Notes: a model not told the origin generated them from the letters alone. A stretch of 64,000 nucleotides of DNA from Massilia phosphatilytica (GCF_002968015.1 NZ_PUIP01000022.1:1-64000); one strand, 5' to 3'; shown: positions 17,951-27,537, counted from the stretch's first letter. Program-made: numbers and translations.

Positions 17951-18973
17951 TCATTGTCCGCAGCGCGCAGTGTAATCAAGCAACATGTCTTCGACAAACA
18001 ATTTCGGAGACAACGGGTGATCGGCCACGGCGCGGCGTTCGTTCGTGGATTTAATTGCCTGGACCAACTGAGCGACATGCACGCGTGCCGCGAGGGACGC
18101 CAACTCTCGTTGATATCTCGGATAATACCGGATCACTCCGGACAGCTTGTACGAAAACACGTCGTACAGCCACCGCTGCTGCCACGCGACGAGGGTGGCC
18201 AGCGGCGCCTTGCTAAATTTGTCGGCACTGCGCAACGCGGCATCCACGCTCGGTTGCGCGAGCACTTGCAGCAGGCTGTCGAGCTCGTCGCGGTTGCCCG
18301 TTTCGGCCTGGACCAGCGCCGCGAGCGGTGCGCCGCCCTGCTCGCGCAGCCAGCCGTCCGCATCGTTGACGCCCTGTGCTTCCAGCCAGGCCAATGCCTG
18401 GGCGTGATCCGGCATCGGCAGGGCGAACTTGCGGCAGCGCGACAGGATCGTCGGCAGCAGCCGGTCGAGCCCGTTCGATGCGAGCAGGAACACCGTACCC
18501 GGCGGCGGTTCCTCGAGCGTCTTCAGCAGCGCGTTCGACGCCGGCATGTTCAGCGCCTCGGCCGGGTACAGCACGACGACGCGCAGGCCCTGGCGATGCG
18601 TCGAAATGTTCATGAAATCGGCCAGCGCACGCACCTGCTCGATCTTGATCTCTTTCGACGCCGTTTTCGACTTCGCTTTCTTTTCTTCAGCGGGCGCCTC
18701 GTCGCCCTCGGCCGCGGGCGCTTCGTCCTCCAGCGCTTCCGGCCGCACCCGGCGATAGTCCGGGTGATTACCCTGGACGAACCAGCCGCACGACGCGCAG
18801 GTGCCGCACGCATGGCCGTCCGGCCTCACGTTTTCGCACAGCAGCGCCTGGGCAAACGCTTCGATGAAGTCGGCCTTGCCGATGCCGGCCGGACCGTGGA
18901 ACAGGATCGCGTGCGGCAGCCGCGCGCGCATCGCCTGCAAGCGCGTCCACGCGTCTTCTTGCCAGGGGTACAT
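17951..18973 (-). CDS. holB: DNA polymerase III delta-prime subunit
   Basis: 340 residues of clamp-loader AAA+ type. HAILFHGPAGIGKADF is the P-loop region, CGTCASCGWF the zinc module and NALLKTLEEPP with ILSRCRKF the SRC sensor motif. A low-complexity Glu/Ala/Lys insert lies near residues 85-110. Start at ATG 18973, 2 bases after the tmk stop; an overlapping GTG at 18985 is possible. Confidence 0.95.
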   Translation of the reverse strand: MYPWQEDAWTRLQAMRARLPHAILFHGPAGIGKADFIEAFAQALLCENVRPDGHACGTCASCGWFVQGNHPDYRRVRPEALEDEAPAAEGDEAPAEEKKAKSKTASKEIKIEQVRALADFMNISTHRQGLRVVVLYPAEALNMPASNALLKTLEEPPPGTVFLLASNGLDRLLPTILSRCRKFALPMPDHAQALAWLEAQGVNDADGWLREQGGAPLAALVQAETGNRDELDSLLQVLAQPSVDAALRSADKFSKAPLATLVAWQQRWLYDVFSYKLSGVIRYYPRYQRELASLAARVHVAQLVQAIKSTNERRAVADHPLSPKLFVEDMLLDYTARCGQ

Positions 18974-18975
18974 AC

Positions 18976-19611
18976 TCACAGCCACGGCTCCAGCGCGGCC
19001 TGCAGCGCGGCGCGCACCTCATCGATTGTCTTCGTCGAATCGATGACGACGATACGTCCGCCGGATTCCGCCGCGCGGCGCAGGTATTCGCCCCGCACGC
19101 GCGCGAAGAAGTCGCTCTGCTCCATCTCGAATTTGTCGAGCGTGCGCGTGGCGGACAGGCGTACGCGGGCGACCTCCAGCGGCACGTCGAACAGCAGGGT
19201 CAGGTCCGGCTGCAGGTGCGGATGCACCCACTGCTCCAGCGCGTCGAGCTTGGCGCGATCGAGACCGCGGCCGCCGCCCTGGTAGGCGAAGCTGGCATCG
19301 GTGAAGCGGTCGGACAGCACCCAGTCGCCGCGCGCGAGCGCCGGCTCGACGACTTGCGCGACGTGTTCGCGCCGGCTGGCGAACATGACGAGGGCTTCCG
19401 TCTCGAGGTGCATCTTTTCGTGCAGCACGAGATCGCGCAGCTTTTCGCCCAGCGGCGTACCGCCCGGCTCGCGCGTCGACACGACCCGCTTGCCCGCGCC
19501 CGCCAGCAGCGCCGTGATGTAGCCGATGTGCGTCGACTTGCCGGCGCCGTCGATGCCTTCGAAGGTGATGAAACGCCCGCGGGTGGCATCGTTGTGGTTC
19601 ATTGCATTCAT
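18976..19611 (-). CDS. tmk: Thymidylate kinase
   Basis: 211 residues. The P-loop FEGIDGAGKST, STREPGGTPLGEKLRDL (DRE-type TMP site), SDRFTDASFAYQGGGRGL and LFDVPLE define dTMP kinase, which makes dTDP for DNA synthesis. It lies between mltG (6 bases) and holB (2 bases). Confidence 0.97.
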   Translation of the reverse strand: MNAMNHNDATRGRFITFEGIDGAGKSTHIGYITALLAGAGKRVVSTREPGGTPLGEKLRDLVLHEKMHLETEALVMFASRREHVAQVVEPALARGDWVLSDRFTDASFAYQGGGRGLDRAKLDALEQWVHPHLQPDLTLLFDVPLEVARVRLSATRTLDKFEMEQSDFFARVRGEYLRRAAESGGRIVVIDSTKTIDEVRAALQAALEPWL

Positions 19612-19617
19612 CTTTAT

Positions 19618-20619
19618 CTACTGCGCCTGGTTGCGCTGGTACTGGTTCACGGCCTTGTTGTGCTCATTGAGGTTGACCGAGAAGTGGCTGGTGCCATCGC
19701 CGCGCGACACGAAGTACAAGGCTTCCGTCTTCGCGGGCGCCGTCGCGGCGGCGAGCGATTGGACGCCCGGCAGCGCGATCGGCGTCGGCGGCAGGCCGGC
19801 GCGCGTATAGGTATTGTACGGGGTGTCCGTCTCGAGGTCTTTTTTGCGGATCTTGCCGTCGTATTTATCGCCCATGCCGTAGATGACGGTGGGGTCGGTC
19901 TGCAGCAGCATGCCCGCTTTCAAGCGGTTGACGAAGACGCCCGCGATCATCCCGCGCTCGCTCTTCTGGCCCGTCTCCTTTTCCACCAGCGAGGCCATGA
20001 TCAGCGCCTGGTACGGGTCCGTGTACGGCAGGCCCGGATCGCGCTTTTCCCACGCGGCCTTCAGGCGCTTCATCATCATCTCGTGTGCCTGACGGTAGAT
20101 CGACAGGTCGCTCGCGTTCTTCGCGAACAGATACGTATCGGGGAAGAACAGGCCTTCCGGCGCCTTGTAGTCCGGGGCGATCTTCGCCAGCAGTTCCTGG
20201 TCGGACAGCTTCGCCGACTCGTGCTTCAGGTTCGGCGCCGCGTCGACGGCCTGGCGCATCTGGCGGAACGTCCAGCCTTCGATGATCGTCAGCGATTCCT
20301 GCGCGAATTCGCCCCGCACGAGCTGCGACAGGAGACGGCGCGGCGACGTATCCGGCTTCAGCTCGTAGCTGCCCGCCTTGATCTGGCTGGCCTTGCCCGT
20401 CACGCGCGCCAGCACCCCGAACAGGAAGGGGTTGACGGGGACGCCGGCCGTCGCCATCTGCTGCGCAGCGCCGGCCACACCGCTGCCCTGGGCGATGGCG
20501 AACGGGATGACGGCGGCACTGCCCGGCGTGATCGGCTGCTTGCTCCACCACTGGAAGCCCGCGCCGGCGGCGACGGCGACGATGACGCCCGTGACGATGA
20601 GTTTTTTTATGAATGCCAT
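19618..20619 (-). CDS. mltG: Endolytic murein transglycosylase MltG
   Basis: 333 residues with an N-terminal membrane anchor (FIKKLIVTGVIVAVAAGAGF), the YceG domain, and catalytic Glu in IMASLVEKETG followed by GVFVNRLKAGMLLQTDPTVIYG. It cleaves nascent glycan strands at the inner membrane. The family precedes tmk-holB in many proteobacteria. Start at the Met before AFIKK; the upstream RRRRQK extension is unsupported. Confidence 0.95.
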   Translation of the reverse strand: MAFIKKLIVTGVIVAVAAGAGFQWWSKQPITPGSAAVIPFAIAQGSGVAGAAQQMATAGVPVNPFLFGVLARVTGKASQIKAGSYELKPDTSPRRLLSQLVRGEFAQESLTIIEGWTFRQMRQAVDAAPNLKHESAKLSDQELLAKIAPDYKAPEGLFFPDTYLFAKNASDLSIYRQAHEMMMKRLKAAWEKRDPGLPYTDPYQALIMASLVEKETGQKSERGMIAGVFVNRLKAGMLLQTDPTVIYGMGDKYDGKIRKKDLETDTPYNTYTRAGLPPTPIALPGVQSLAAATAPAKTEALYFVSRGDGTSHFSVNLNEHNKAVNQYQRNQAQ

Positions 20620-20722
20620 GCTGGACCTGGTTTTTTGCCGTCGTCGGCGCATTTTTGAAGGCGAACTTATAATGAGGCCGTAATCATAAAGCCGATACAG
20701 CCAAACCGGAAATAATTCGTGT

Positions 20723-21781
20723 ATGAATCATTGGATCGAACACCTTGCCACCCTGGGCGCCCGTTTTCATCCCGATAGCCCGACGCAGGTCGAGGACTTC
20801 GGCCGCGCGCTCACCGCCGCCGACCTCGAACGGGGCTTCGTCGCCGCCGTCACCGACCTGGGCCTGATCGGCCTGTCGGGCGAGGACGCCGCCACCTTCC
20901 TGCACAACCAGCTCACCAACGACGTCGAGCACCTCGGCACGCTGGAAGCGCGCCTGGCCGGCTACTGCACGCCCAAGGGCCGCCTGCAGGCTACGTTCCT
21001 GATATGGCGCGACGCGGAAAACATCTACCTGCAACTGCCGCGCGCCATCCAGGCGCCGCTGCAGAAGCGCCTGACGATGTTCGTGCTGCGCGCGAAAGCG
21101 AAGCTGCGCGACGCCACCGACGAGCCGGCGCACGCGGCTGTCCTCGGCCTGGGCGGCGCGGCGGCGGCCGACGCACTGCGCGCCCGCGCCGGCACCTTGC
21201 CCGACGCCCCGTACGCGAAAACGGACGTCGAATCGGGCACCGTGATCCGCCTTGCCGACGCCTTCGGTCAGCCGCGCTACCTGTGGCTGACGACGGCGGA
21301 TGCCGCGATCGCCGCGCTGTCCGCATGGAAGGACACGCTCGCGCTGGGCGGCAACGCGGCCTGGCAACTGGCGGCCATCCACGCGGGCGTACCGCAGATC
21401 GGCCCAGCCACGCAGGAACAGTTCGTGCCGCAGATGGTCAACTACGAACTGCTCGGCGGCGTCAATTTCCGCAAGGGCTGCTATCCGGGCCAGGAAATCG
21501 TCGCCCGCAGCCAGTACCTCGGCAAGCTGAAACGCCGCATGGCGCTGGCCACCCTGCCTGACGCCGCCGCGCGTCCCGGCGACGAAGTCTATTCGGTCGC
21601 CGACCCGGACCAGCCGTCCGGCATGATCGTCAACGTCGCGCCGAACGGCGCGGGCGGTGCCGATGCGCTCGTGGAGATCAAGCTCGCGGCACTGGACGGC
21701 GACGTGCGCCACGGCTCCGCCGGCGGCACGAAGCTGGATTTCCTGCCGCTGCCGTACGCGCTCGACGCGCTGGAAACATGA
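20723..21781 (+). CDS. ygfZ: Folate-binding Fe-S cluster repair protein YgfZ
   Basis: 352 residues with the family signature KGCYPGQEIVAR and the N-terminal FLHNQLTNDV and YCTPKGRLQATFL. It is an aminomethyltransferase-fold protein that supports Fe-S enzymes such as MiaB using folate. It is divergent from mltG. The next gene starts in its stop codon (ATGA). Confidence 0.95.
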   Translation: MNHWIEHLATLGARFHPDSPTQVEDFGRALTAADLERGFVAAVTDLGLIGLSGEDAATFLHNQLTNDVEHLGTLEARLAGYCTPKGRLQATFLIWRDAENIYLQLPRAIQAPLQKRLTMFVLRAKAKLRDATDEPAHAAVLGLGGAAAADALRARAGTLPDAPYAKTDVESGTVIRLADAFGQPRYLWLTTADAAIAALSAWKDTLALGGNAAWQLAAIHAGVPQIGPATQEQFVPQMVNYELLGGVNFRKGCYPGQEIVARSQYLGKLKRRMALATLPDAAARPGDEVYSVADPDQPSGMIVNVAPNGAGGADALVEIKLAALDGDVRHGSAGGTKLDFLPLPYALDALET

Positions 21782-22056
21782 TCGACCTGTACGTGTATTA
21801 CAAGGTGCGCGAGCTCGATGCCGCCGCGCTGGTCCCGCGCGTGCGCGCGCTGCAGGACAGCGTCGGCGTGCCGTCGCAGCTGAAGCGCCGGCCCGACGTG
21901 CGCGACGGCCTGCAGACCTGGATGGAAGTCTATCCTGACGTGGACGACGGCTTTCCCGCGCGGCTCGACGCCGCGGCCCGCACGGCCGGCTTCGAAGGCC
22001 TGATCGAGGGGCCCCGCCGCGCCGAAATCTTCATGGATCTCCCAACATGTGCCTGA
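21778..22056 (+). CDS. DUF4936-family protein
   Basis: 92 residues: IDLYVYYKVRELDAAALVPR at the start and QTWMEVYPDV in the middle, an alpha/beta ferredoxin-like small protein found in beta-proteobacteria (DUF4936). It overlaps ygfZ by 4 bases and the NRDE gene by 10, so the three are translationally coupled. Function unknown. Confidence 0.8.
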   Translation: MIDLYVYYKVRELDAAALVPRVRALQDSVGVPSQLKRRPDVRDGLQTWMEVYPDVDDGFPARLDAAARTAGFEGLIEGPRRAEIFMDLPTCA

Positions 22057-22805
22057 TCGTTTTTGCCTGGCGCGTGATCCCCGGCCTGCCGCTGGTCGCC
22101 TGCGCCAACCGCGACGAATACTATGATCGTCCCGCCACCCCGGCCGGCCCGTGGCCGGACGCGCCCAACATCATCGCCGGCCGCGACCTGCGCGGTGGCG
22201 GCAGCTGGATGGGCGTGACGAAGGATGGGCCGAACGGTCCGAAATTCGCCGCGCTCACGAATATCCGCGCCCCCAGCGACTGGCGCACGGACGCGCCCAC
22301 GCGCGGCGCCCTCGTCGCCGATTTCCTCAAGGGCGACGAGGATGCGCCGTCCTACCTCGCACGCATCGCGCCCGGTGCGGATGACTACAACGGCTTCAAC
22401 CTGATCCTCGGCGACGCCGCGGGCATGTACTGGTTCTCGAACCACGCCGGAGACGACCCGCGCAACGGCAAGGCGCTGGAACCGGGGATCTACGGCGTGT
22501 CGAACGGCCTGCTGGATGCGCCGTGGCCCAAGGTCGTGCGCACCAAGGCGACCTTCGCCAGCCTGCTGCTGCAGGGCGCGCCCGAAGAAGCGTATTTCGA
22601 GATGCTGGCCGATACAACGCGCGCGCCGGACATGCGCCTGCCCGACACGGGCGTCCCGCTCGACCTGGAACGCCAGCTGTCCGCCGTCTGCATCGAGATC
22701 CCGGGCTACGGCACCCGCACGTCGACCGTCGTCAAGCTGTATGGCGACGCCGAGCCGGAACTGCACGAACGCATCCTGAAGCCTTGCGACCAGGCCGCGG
22801 CCTGA
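22047..22805 (+). CDS. NRDE (TANGO2-like) family protein
   Basis: 252 residues beginning MCLIVFAW and then ACANRDEYYDRPA, the NRDE signature, with GGGSWMGV and FNLILGD. The N-terminal Cys is typical of Ntn-hydrolase-like members. The human relative TANGO2 is linked to lipid/haem handling, but the bacterial role is unsettled. Confidence 0.9.
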   Translation: MCLIVFAWRVIPGLPLVACANRDEYYDRPATPAGPWPDAPNIIAGRDLRGGGSWMGVTKDGPNGPKFAALTNIRAPSDWRTDAPTRGALVADFLKGDEDAPSYLARIAPGADDYNGFNLILGDAAGMYWFSNHAGDDPRNGKALEPGIYGVSNGLLDAPWPKVVRTKATFASLLLQGAPEEAYFEMLADTTRAPDMRLPDTGVPLDLERQLSAVCIEIPGYGTRTSTVVKLYGDAEPELHERILKPCDQAAA

Positions 22806-22889
22806 TTGACTCCCCCTCCCATGGGGGCAGGAATTTCCGCAGCGCACTGCTAACCTTGTTGCCTTACGGTAACTACAAAGGAGCAGACA

Positions 22890-24728
22890 ATGCGCAAGGC
22901 AATCAAGATACTCGCAGGGCTGACGCTGATGGCAGCCCTGCCGTCGTTCGCCGCGACCCCGGGGACGCATCCGAAATGGGTCACGGGCTATTACGGCGGC
23001 TATTTCTGGGACAACGCCGACTACCAGAAACCCGAGCACGTCGACATGACGGCGCTGACGCACTTCGTGTTCGCCCGCATCGGCCCGGGCGGCGGCAAGA
23101 CCGGCCAGCCGGGCGAGATCGTCCTCGGCGCGGGCAATGCCCATGACAACCGCGACGTCGGTCCCGGTGCCGGCTACGACTGGACCGTCGAGGAATTCCT
23201 CGTCAAACGCGCGCACCAGGCGGGCATCAAGGCCCTGATCATGCTGGGCGGCGAAGGCGACAACGCGGGCTTCCTCGCGTCGAGCGCGCCGGCCGTGCGG
23301 CCGACGTTCGTGAAGAACCTCGTCGACTACATGGTCGCGAAGGACTACGACGGCATCGACGTCGACTGGGAAGGCCTCGACAGCAAGAACCCGGACGAGG
23401 CGGCGCTGCTGGAAGCCCTCGTGATCGACCTGCGCAAGGAAGCCAACGCGCGCCCGCGTTATCAAAACAGCCCGGTGATCATCACGTACCCGGCCGGGAA
23501 CATCAACACGAACATCGACAAGGTGACGCCGCACGACGTGCGCATGACGACCCTCGTCGACCAGTACAACTTCATGAGCTATGGCGTCGGCTGGTTCGGC
23601 CAGGGCTGGTACAGCAACACGTTCTCGCCATTGACGGGACACACGGAACACCGGCCCGTCTCGATCGCCGGCACCATCCAGGCCTATGTCGACGCCGGGG
23701 TACCCCGCTCGAAGCTGGCCATGGGCATCGGCTTCTACGGCGAGAACTATGCGCCGCCGTTCACGGGCCCGAACCAGGAGACGGACGGCGACCTGAGCAA
23801 GTGGTCGGTGCTCGACTACCGCTGGAGCTACACGATGCTCCATAAATATGGCTACCTGGACAAGGGCATCTACGCGTGGGACGCGCCCACGCAGACGAGC
23901 TACCGCGTCTACCCCGGCGGCTACACGCCGGCCGCCCGTCCGGACTGGGCCAGCGGCTACATCAGCTACGAGGAACCGGCGACCATCGCCGCCAAGGGCG
24001 CGTGGGCGCAATCGACGAAGGACGGCGAAGGCGCCGCCGGCACCGCCATCTGGCTCATCAACTACGGCACGACGGACGGCGTCAACAACCCGCTGCTCAC
24101 CGCGGTGAAGCAGGCCTTCCTCGACCCGACGGCGACGGAACCCGGACCATACCCGAATCCGCTGCCGCCACCGCCGCCGCTGGACCTCAAGACACAGCTG
24201 GACGCATCGAACGACTGGGGCACCGGCTACTGCGGCACGCTCACGGTGACGAACGTCGGCACGACGGCCGGTTACTGGAGCACGAAGGTACCGTTCAAGG
24301 ACTCGCTCACGTCGCTGTGGAACGCGCAGTACACGCTGGAGAATGGTGTCCTCAGCCTGCAGGGTCCGGCGTATGACCGCAAGCTGCGCCCGGGCCAGTC
24401 GACACAGGTGGGCCTGTGCGCCACGCGTGCCGCCAAGCCGGCCGAACCGCCGCCGCCACCGCCCGCCGGCGCCGTCACCGCGAAGCTCGTGATCACGGCC
24501 GACTGGACCAGCGGCTACTGCGCCAAGGTCGCCGTCACCAACAACAGCGCCGCCAAGGTGGTCGGCTGGACCGTCGATGTGCCGGACGTCCAGGGCACGC
24601 TGTCGGGGCTGTGGAACGGCAAATACACGATGAGCGGCACGACGATGCACCTGTCCGGCCCGGACTGGAACCGGGACCTCGCGGCCGGTGGGACCAACGA
24701 CGACGCGGGGTTCTGCGCGACCCGCTGA
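22890..24728 (+). CDS. Secreted GH18 chitinase with two C-terminal CBM2 domains
   Basis: 612 residues: a signal peptide to about 21, a GH18 barrel at about 28-405 with catalytic DGIDVDWEG (proton donor Glu161) and YNFMSYGVGWFG, then a Pro-rich linker near 414-426. A first carbohydrate-binding module (about 428-510, family 2 type) is followed by a second Pro linker and a second module (about 527-612). The modules share SGYC/TGYC, SLWN/GLWN and GLCATR/GFCATR, so a Cys pair closes each. Chitin hydrolysis is predicted; the CBM2 pair would bind chitin or cellulose. AAAGGAG precedes the start. Confidence 0.92.
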   Translation: MRKAIKILAGLTLMAALPSFAATPGTHPKWVTGYYGGYFWDNADYQKPEHVDMTALTHFVFARIGPGGGKTGQPGEIVLGAGNAHDNRDVGPGAGYDWTVEEFLVKRAHQAGIKALIMLGGEGDNAGFLASSAPAVRPTFVKNLVDYMVAKDYDGIDVDWEGLDSKNPDEAALLEALVIDLRKEANARPRYQNSPVIITYPAGNINTNIDKVTPHDVRMTTLVDQYNFMSYGVGWFGQGWYSNTFSPLTGHTEHRPVSIAGTIQAYVDAGVPRSKLAMGIGFYGENYAPPFTGPNQETDGDLSKWSVLDYRWSYTMLHKYGYLDKGIYAWDAPTQTSYRVYPGGYTPAARPDWASGYISYEEPATIAAKGAWAQSTKDGEGAAGTAIWLINYGTTDGVNNPLLTAVKQAFLDPTATEPGPYPNPLPPPPPLDLKTQLDASNDWGTGYCGTLTVTNVGTTAGYWSTKVPFKDSLTSLWNAQYTLENGVLSLQGPAYDRKLRPGQSTQVGLCATRAAKPAEPPPPPPAGAVTAKLVITADWTSGYCAKVAVTNNSAAKVVGWTVDVPDVQGTLSGLWNGKYTMSGTTMHLSGPDWNRDLAAGGTNDDAGFCATR

Positions 24729-24765
24729 GCTGTCAATCGGGGCGCGGTGCGCGTAGACTGGCCGC

Positions 24766-25758
24766 ATGCACCCTCTCCGCGCCCTGACTTTCGCCCTGAC
24801 TTTCGTCTTGACTGCCGCCCTGCTGTTCGCAGGCGCGGCACGAGCCCAGACGGTCCCCGCCGGGGACTACCACCAGCACGTGTTCAGCGCGGCCGACATC
24901 GCCATGCTCGGACCGTCGTCCGGACTCGTTCCACTGGATGCGGACCAGCTGGTCCCGCTGCTGGACGCGGCCGGCATCAAGAGGGCCGTGCTGCTGTCCA
25001 TCGCCTACATGGCTGGCAGCCCGGCCCGCAAGGTCGACGACGAATATGCGAAGGTGCGCGTCGAGAACGACTGGACGGCGGCGCAGGCTGCCCGCTATCC
25101 GGGCCGGCTGATCGCGTTCTGCAGCTTCAATCCCTTGAAAGATTACGCGCTCGCGGAACTCGAACGATGCGCGAAGACGCCGGGCCTGGACCACGGCATC
25201 AAGCTGCACGTCGGGAATTCGGACGTGCAGCTGGATGACCCGGCCCACGTCGCGCGGCTGCGCCAGGTGTTCGCGGCCGCGAACGCGCACCGGATGGCCA
25301 TCGTCATCCACCTGCGCGCGAACATCGGCAAGAAGCGCCCGTACGGCGCGGCCCAGGCGCGCATCTTCCTCGACCAGGTCGTGCCCGCGGCGCCGGACGT
25401 GGCCGTGCAGGTCGCGCATTTCGCCGGGTCAGGTCCCGGCTACGACGATCCGCCCGCGCAGGCCGCGATGGCCGTGCTGGCAGACGCCGTCGAGAACCAC
25501 GATCCGCACGCGAACAACCTGTGGTTCGACGTCGCCTCGATCGTCGACCACGACATCAAGCCGGAAACGGCGGCACGGGTCGTGAAATTCATCCGCCAGG
25601 TCGGCGTCGGGCGCGTGTTGTACGGGACCGACTCGGCGCAGGGCGCGAATTTGCGGCCGCGCGAAGCGTGGGCCGCATTCCAGAAGCTGCCTCTGGCGCC
25701 GGCGGAATTCGCGCACATCGCGGCGAACGTGCCGCCATATTTTCCCGAGCCGCTTTAA
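24766..25758 (+). CDS. Exported amidohydrolase-2 family hydrolase
   Basis: 330 residues with signal peptide to about 27 (GAARAQ). The TIM-barrel metal motif is YHQHVF, followed by GIKLHVGNSDV, MAIVIHLRAN, VQVAHFAGSGPG and LYGTDSAQG, the usual metal and catalytic positions of the amidohydrolase-2 (COG2159) family. These act on lactones, decarboxylation substrates or amides; the substrate is unknown. It follows the chitinase by 37 bases. Its 3' end overlaps the convergent SDR gene by 4 bases. Confidence 0.82.
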   Translation: MHPLRALTFALTFVLTAALLFAGAARAQTVPAGDYHQHVFSAADIAMLGPSSGLVPLDADQLVPLLDAAGIKRAVLLSIAYMAGSPARKVDDEYAKVRVENDWTAAQAARYPGRLIAFCSFNPLKDYALAELERCAKTPGLDHGIKLHVGNSDVQLDDPAHVARLRQVFAAANAHRMAIVIHLRANIGKKRPYGAAQARIFLDQVVPAAPDVAVQVAHFAGSGPGYDDPPAQAAMAVLADAVENHDPHANNLWFDVASIVDHDIKPETAARVVKFIRQVGVGRVLYGTDSAQGANLRPREAWAAFQKLPLAPAEFAHIAANVPPYFPEPL

Positions 25759-26657
25759 CCTTTCACGGCCGCCCGGAGCATGTCCGTGAACTGCGGCGTC
25801 GCGGCGTACGGATCCGCCGGCGGCTTGCCCTGCACGATGGCGTCCATCCGCTGCGCGACGGCTTGCAGCGCCTGCGGATGCGTGTGGATGTAGAAGTCGC
25901 CGCGGCGGATCCCGTCGAACGTGATGCGGGCCACGTCCGCCGCGGACAGCTTGCCGGCAGCGACGGCCTGTGCGAGCAGGGCCTGGCCCGCCTGCTGGCT
26001 GGGTGTCGGCGCCGCGTCGTGGCGGAGTTCGCCGGGGCGGTGCCGTTCCGACTGTGCGATTGCCGTCGGCACGAAATACGGGCACAGGACGGACGCCTGC
26101 ACCTTCGCGTCGACGAGGCGCAGGTCGTGGTAAAGCGTTTCGGACAGCGCGACGACGGCATGCTTGGAGACGTTGTACGGGCCCATCACGGGCGGCACCA
26201 GCAGGCCCGCCATCGACGCCGTGTTCACGATATGGCCCTCGTAGGCCGGATCGCGGCGCGCGGCATCGAGCATCAGCGGCGTGAACACGCGCACGCCGTG
26301 GATCACGCCCCACAGGTTCACGCCCAGCACCCAGTCCCAGTCGGCTTCCGTGTATTCCCAGACGAGGCCTGCCGTGCCGACGCCGGCATTGTTGAACAAC
26401 AGGTGCACGCCGTTGTAGCGGATCAGCGCCGCATCCGCCAGTTCTTCCACGTGCGCGGCCTTGCTCACGTCGCACACCATCGCCAGCACATCGGCACCGC
26501 CGGCCTGCAGCGCGCTTGCCGCCTGTTCCAGTGCGTGCGCATCGACGTCCGCCAGGACCAGCTTCATGCCCAGCCGGGCCGCCTCGCCCGCGAACTCGCG
26601 TCCGAATCCGCTGCCAGCGCCCGTAATGACGGCCACCCGTCCCGCAAAATTCTCCAT
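25755..26657 (-). CDS. Short-chain dehydrogenase/reductase
   Basis: 300 residues. The cofactor loop ITGAGSGFGREFA, NNAGVGTAG, the catalytic Ser region NTASMAGLL and the catalytic YNVSK define a classical SDR. A longer C-terminal extension, as in SDRs acting on bulky or hydrophobic alcohols, is present. GAGGAG lies 6 bases before the Met chosen. Confidence 0.92.
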   Translation of the reverse strand: MENFAGRVAVITGAGSGFGREFAGEAARLGMKLVLADVDAHALEQAASALQAGGADVLAMVCDVSKAAHVEELADAALIRYNGVHLLFNNAGVGTAGLVWEYTEADWDWVLGVNLWGVIHGVRVFTPLMLDAARRDPAYEGHIVNTASMAGLLVPPVMGPYNVSKHAVVALSETLYHDLRLVDAKVQASVLCPYFVPTAIAQSERHRPGELRHDAAPTPSQQAGQALLAQAVAAGKLSAADVARITFDGIRRGDFYIHTHPQALQAVAQRMDAIVQGKPPADPYAATPQFTDMLRAAVKG

Positions 26658-26709
26658 GACGATCTCCTCGTCGCGTGACACTCAGACGGCGGGCAGCCCG
26701 CCCCGTCTG

Positions 26710-27012
26710 TCAGATTTCGTAATCCATGCACTGGCGACCCTCGCGGATCGCGCCGATGAACGGCACCACGGCCTGGTGCACCGGGTGCTTGATGTAGGCG
26801 TCGAGCGCGGCCTTGTCTTCGAACTCGGAGTACAGCACGACATCGTACGTGGCTTCCAGGCCGGGCTGGGCGATGACGACCTCGAACTTGATCTGCCCTG
26901 GGACGATGTTGGCACATTCGTCCAGGCGGCGCTTCATTTCGATGGCGTTGGCGGCGCGGTCGGCGCCTTCGGCGTGGTCTTTCAGTTTCCACATGACGAT
27001 GTGCTTGAGCAT
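26710..27012 (-). CDS. Dabb-family stress-responsive alpha/beta-barrel protein
   Basis: 100 residues: MLKHIVMWKLKD at the start, YDVVLYSEFEDKAALDAY and HPVHQAVVPFI in the second half, the pattern of dimeric alpha/beta barrel (Dabb) proteins. AAGGA precedes the ATG. Precise role unknown; it is transcribed toward the SDR gene, 52 bases away. Confidence 0.88.
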   Translation of the reverse strand: MLKHIVMWKLKDHAEGADRAANAIEMKRRLDECANIVPGQIKFEVVIAQPGLEATYDVVLYSEFEDKAALDAYIKHPVHQAVVPFIGAIREGRQCMDYEI

Positions 27013-27149
27013 GGATTTCCTTGGTAGCGTTTGTTGTTGGGCTGCTGCGACGTCCCGTCCAGAGGGATGCCGCATCCTTATTATAAGAGCGATAAGCCGC
27101 GCGCGCCCCGGTGTGCTGGTGGCGGGGTTGGGTCTGGGGTTGGCCACAT

Positions 27150-27171
27150 GTCGGTTAGTTGCAGAATTTTG
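27150..27171 (+). repeat. Direct repeat, left copy
   Basis: GTCGGTTAGTTGCAG followed by AATTTTG. It matches the copy at 27516-27537 in 20 of 22 positions; the two lie 366 bases apart and flank the DUF1737 gene. Confidence 0.8.
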
Positions 27172-27215
27172 GACGACAATCGGCCGACCGTTGTCATGCG
27201 GGGCGGTCGCTGCCC

Positions 27216-27416
27216 TTATGCGATCGAGGACCGCATGCTCGGCCAGAGGATGGCCTGCGCCACGATGACGGACTCGCCGTTGAATGTCGCGGTGGGCGAA
27301 CCGTAGAGCAGATAGCCCTGCTCGAGCGCCGCGCTGACACGGCGGCAGAACGAGGCGTCGTCCGGGCCGGTCAGGATACGGTAAGCCGGAAGACCTTCGG
27401 GTGGATGATCGGACAT
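27216..27416 (-). CDS. DUF1737-family small protein
   Basis: 66 residues with YRILTGPDDASFCRRVSAAL and GYLLYGSPTATFN, then VIVAQAIL, the DUF1737 pattern (a short domain of about 50 residues). GGAG lies 9 bases before the ATG. Function unknown. It is a real gene although short, supported by family likeness. It lies alone between two direct repeats. Confidence 0.85.
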   Translation of the reverse strand: MSDHPPEGLPAYRILTGPDDASFCRRVSAALEQGYLLYGSPTATFNGESVIVAQAILWPSMRSSIA

Positions 27417-27515
27417 GAATGCGCTCTCCTGGCGTGTGCGTCGTTGTAGGGATCACCGAGTATATTGGCGAAACTCCAGTCGTGCTGGACACGGCGGTTT
27501 TTGCCCGCGCCGCAA

Positions 27516-27537
27516 GTCGGTTAGTTGCAGTATTATG
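27516..27537 (+). repeat. Direct repeat, right copy, abutting the recombinase gene
   Basis: GTCGGTTAGTTGCAG followed by TATTATG, 5 bases before the recombinase start. The TATTAT may double as a -10 box. Confidence 0.8.

Noticed and set aside
22807..22840. Terminator between the NRDE gene and chitinase (CCCC/GGGG around 22811-22828)
   Set aside because: Short stem and no T tract; too weak to call.
21930..24767. A 945-residue minus-strand frame over NRDE and chitinase genes
   Set aside because: It is antisense to GH18 and NRDE genes with clear catalytic motifs, and lacks any recognisable domain.
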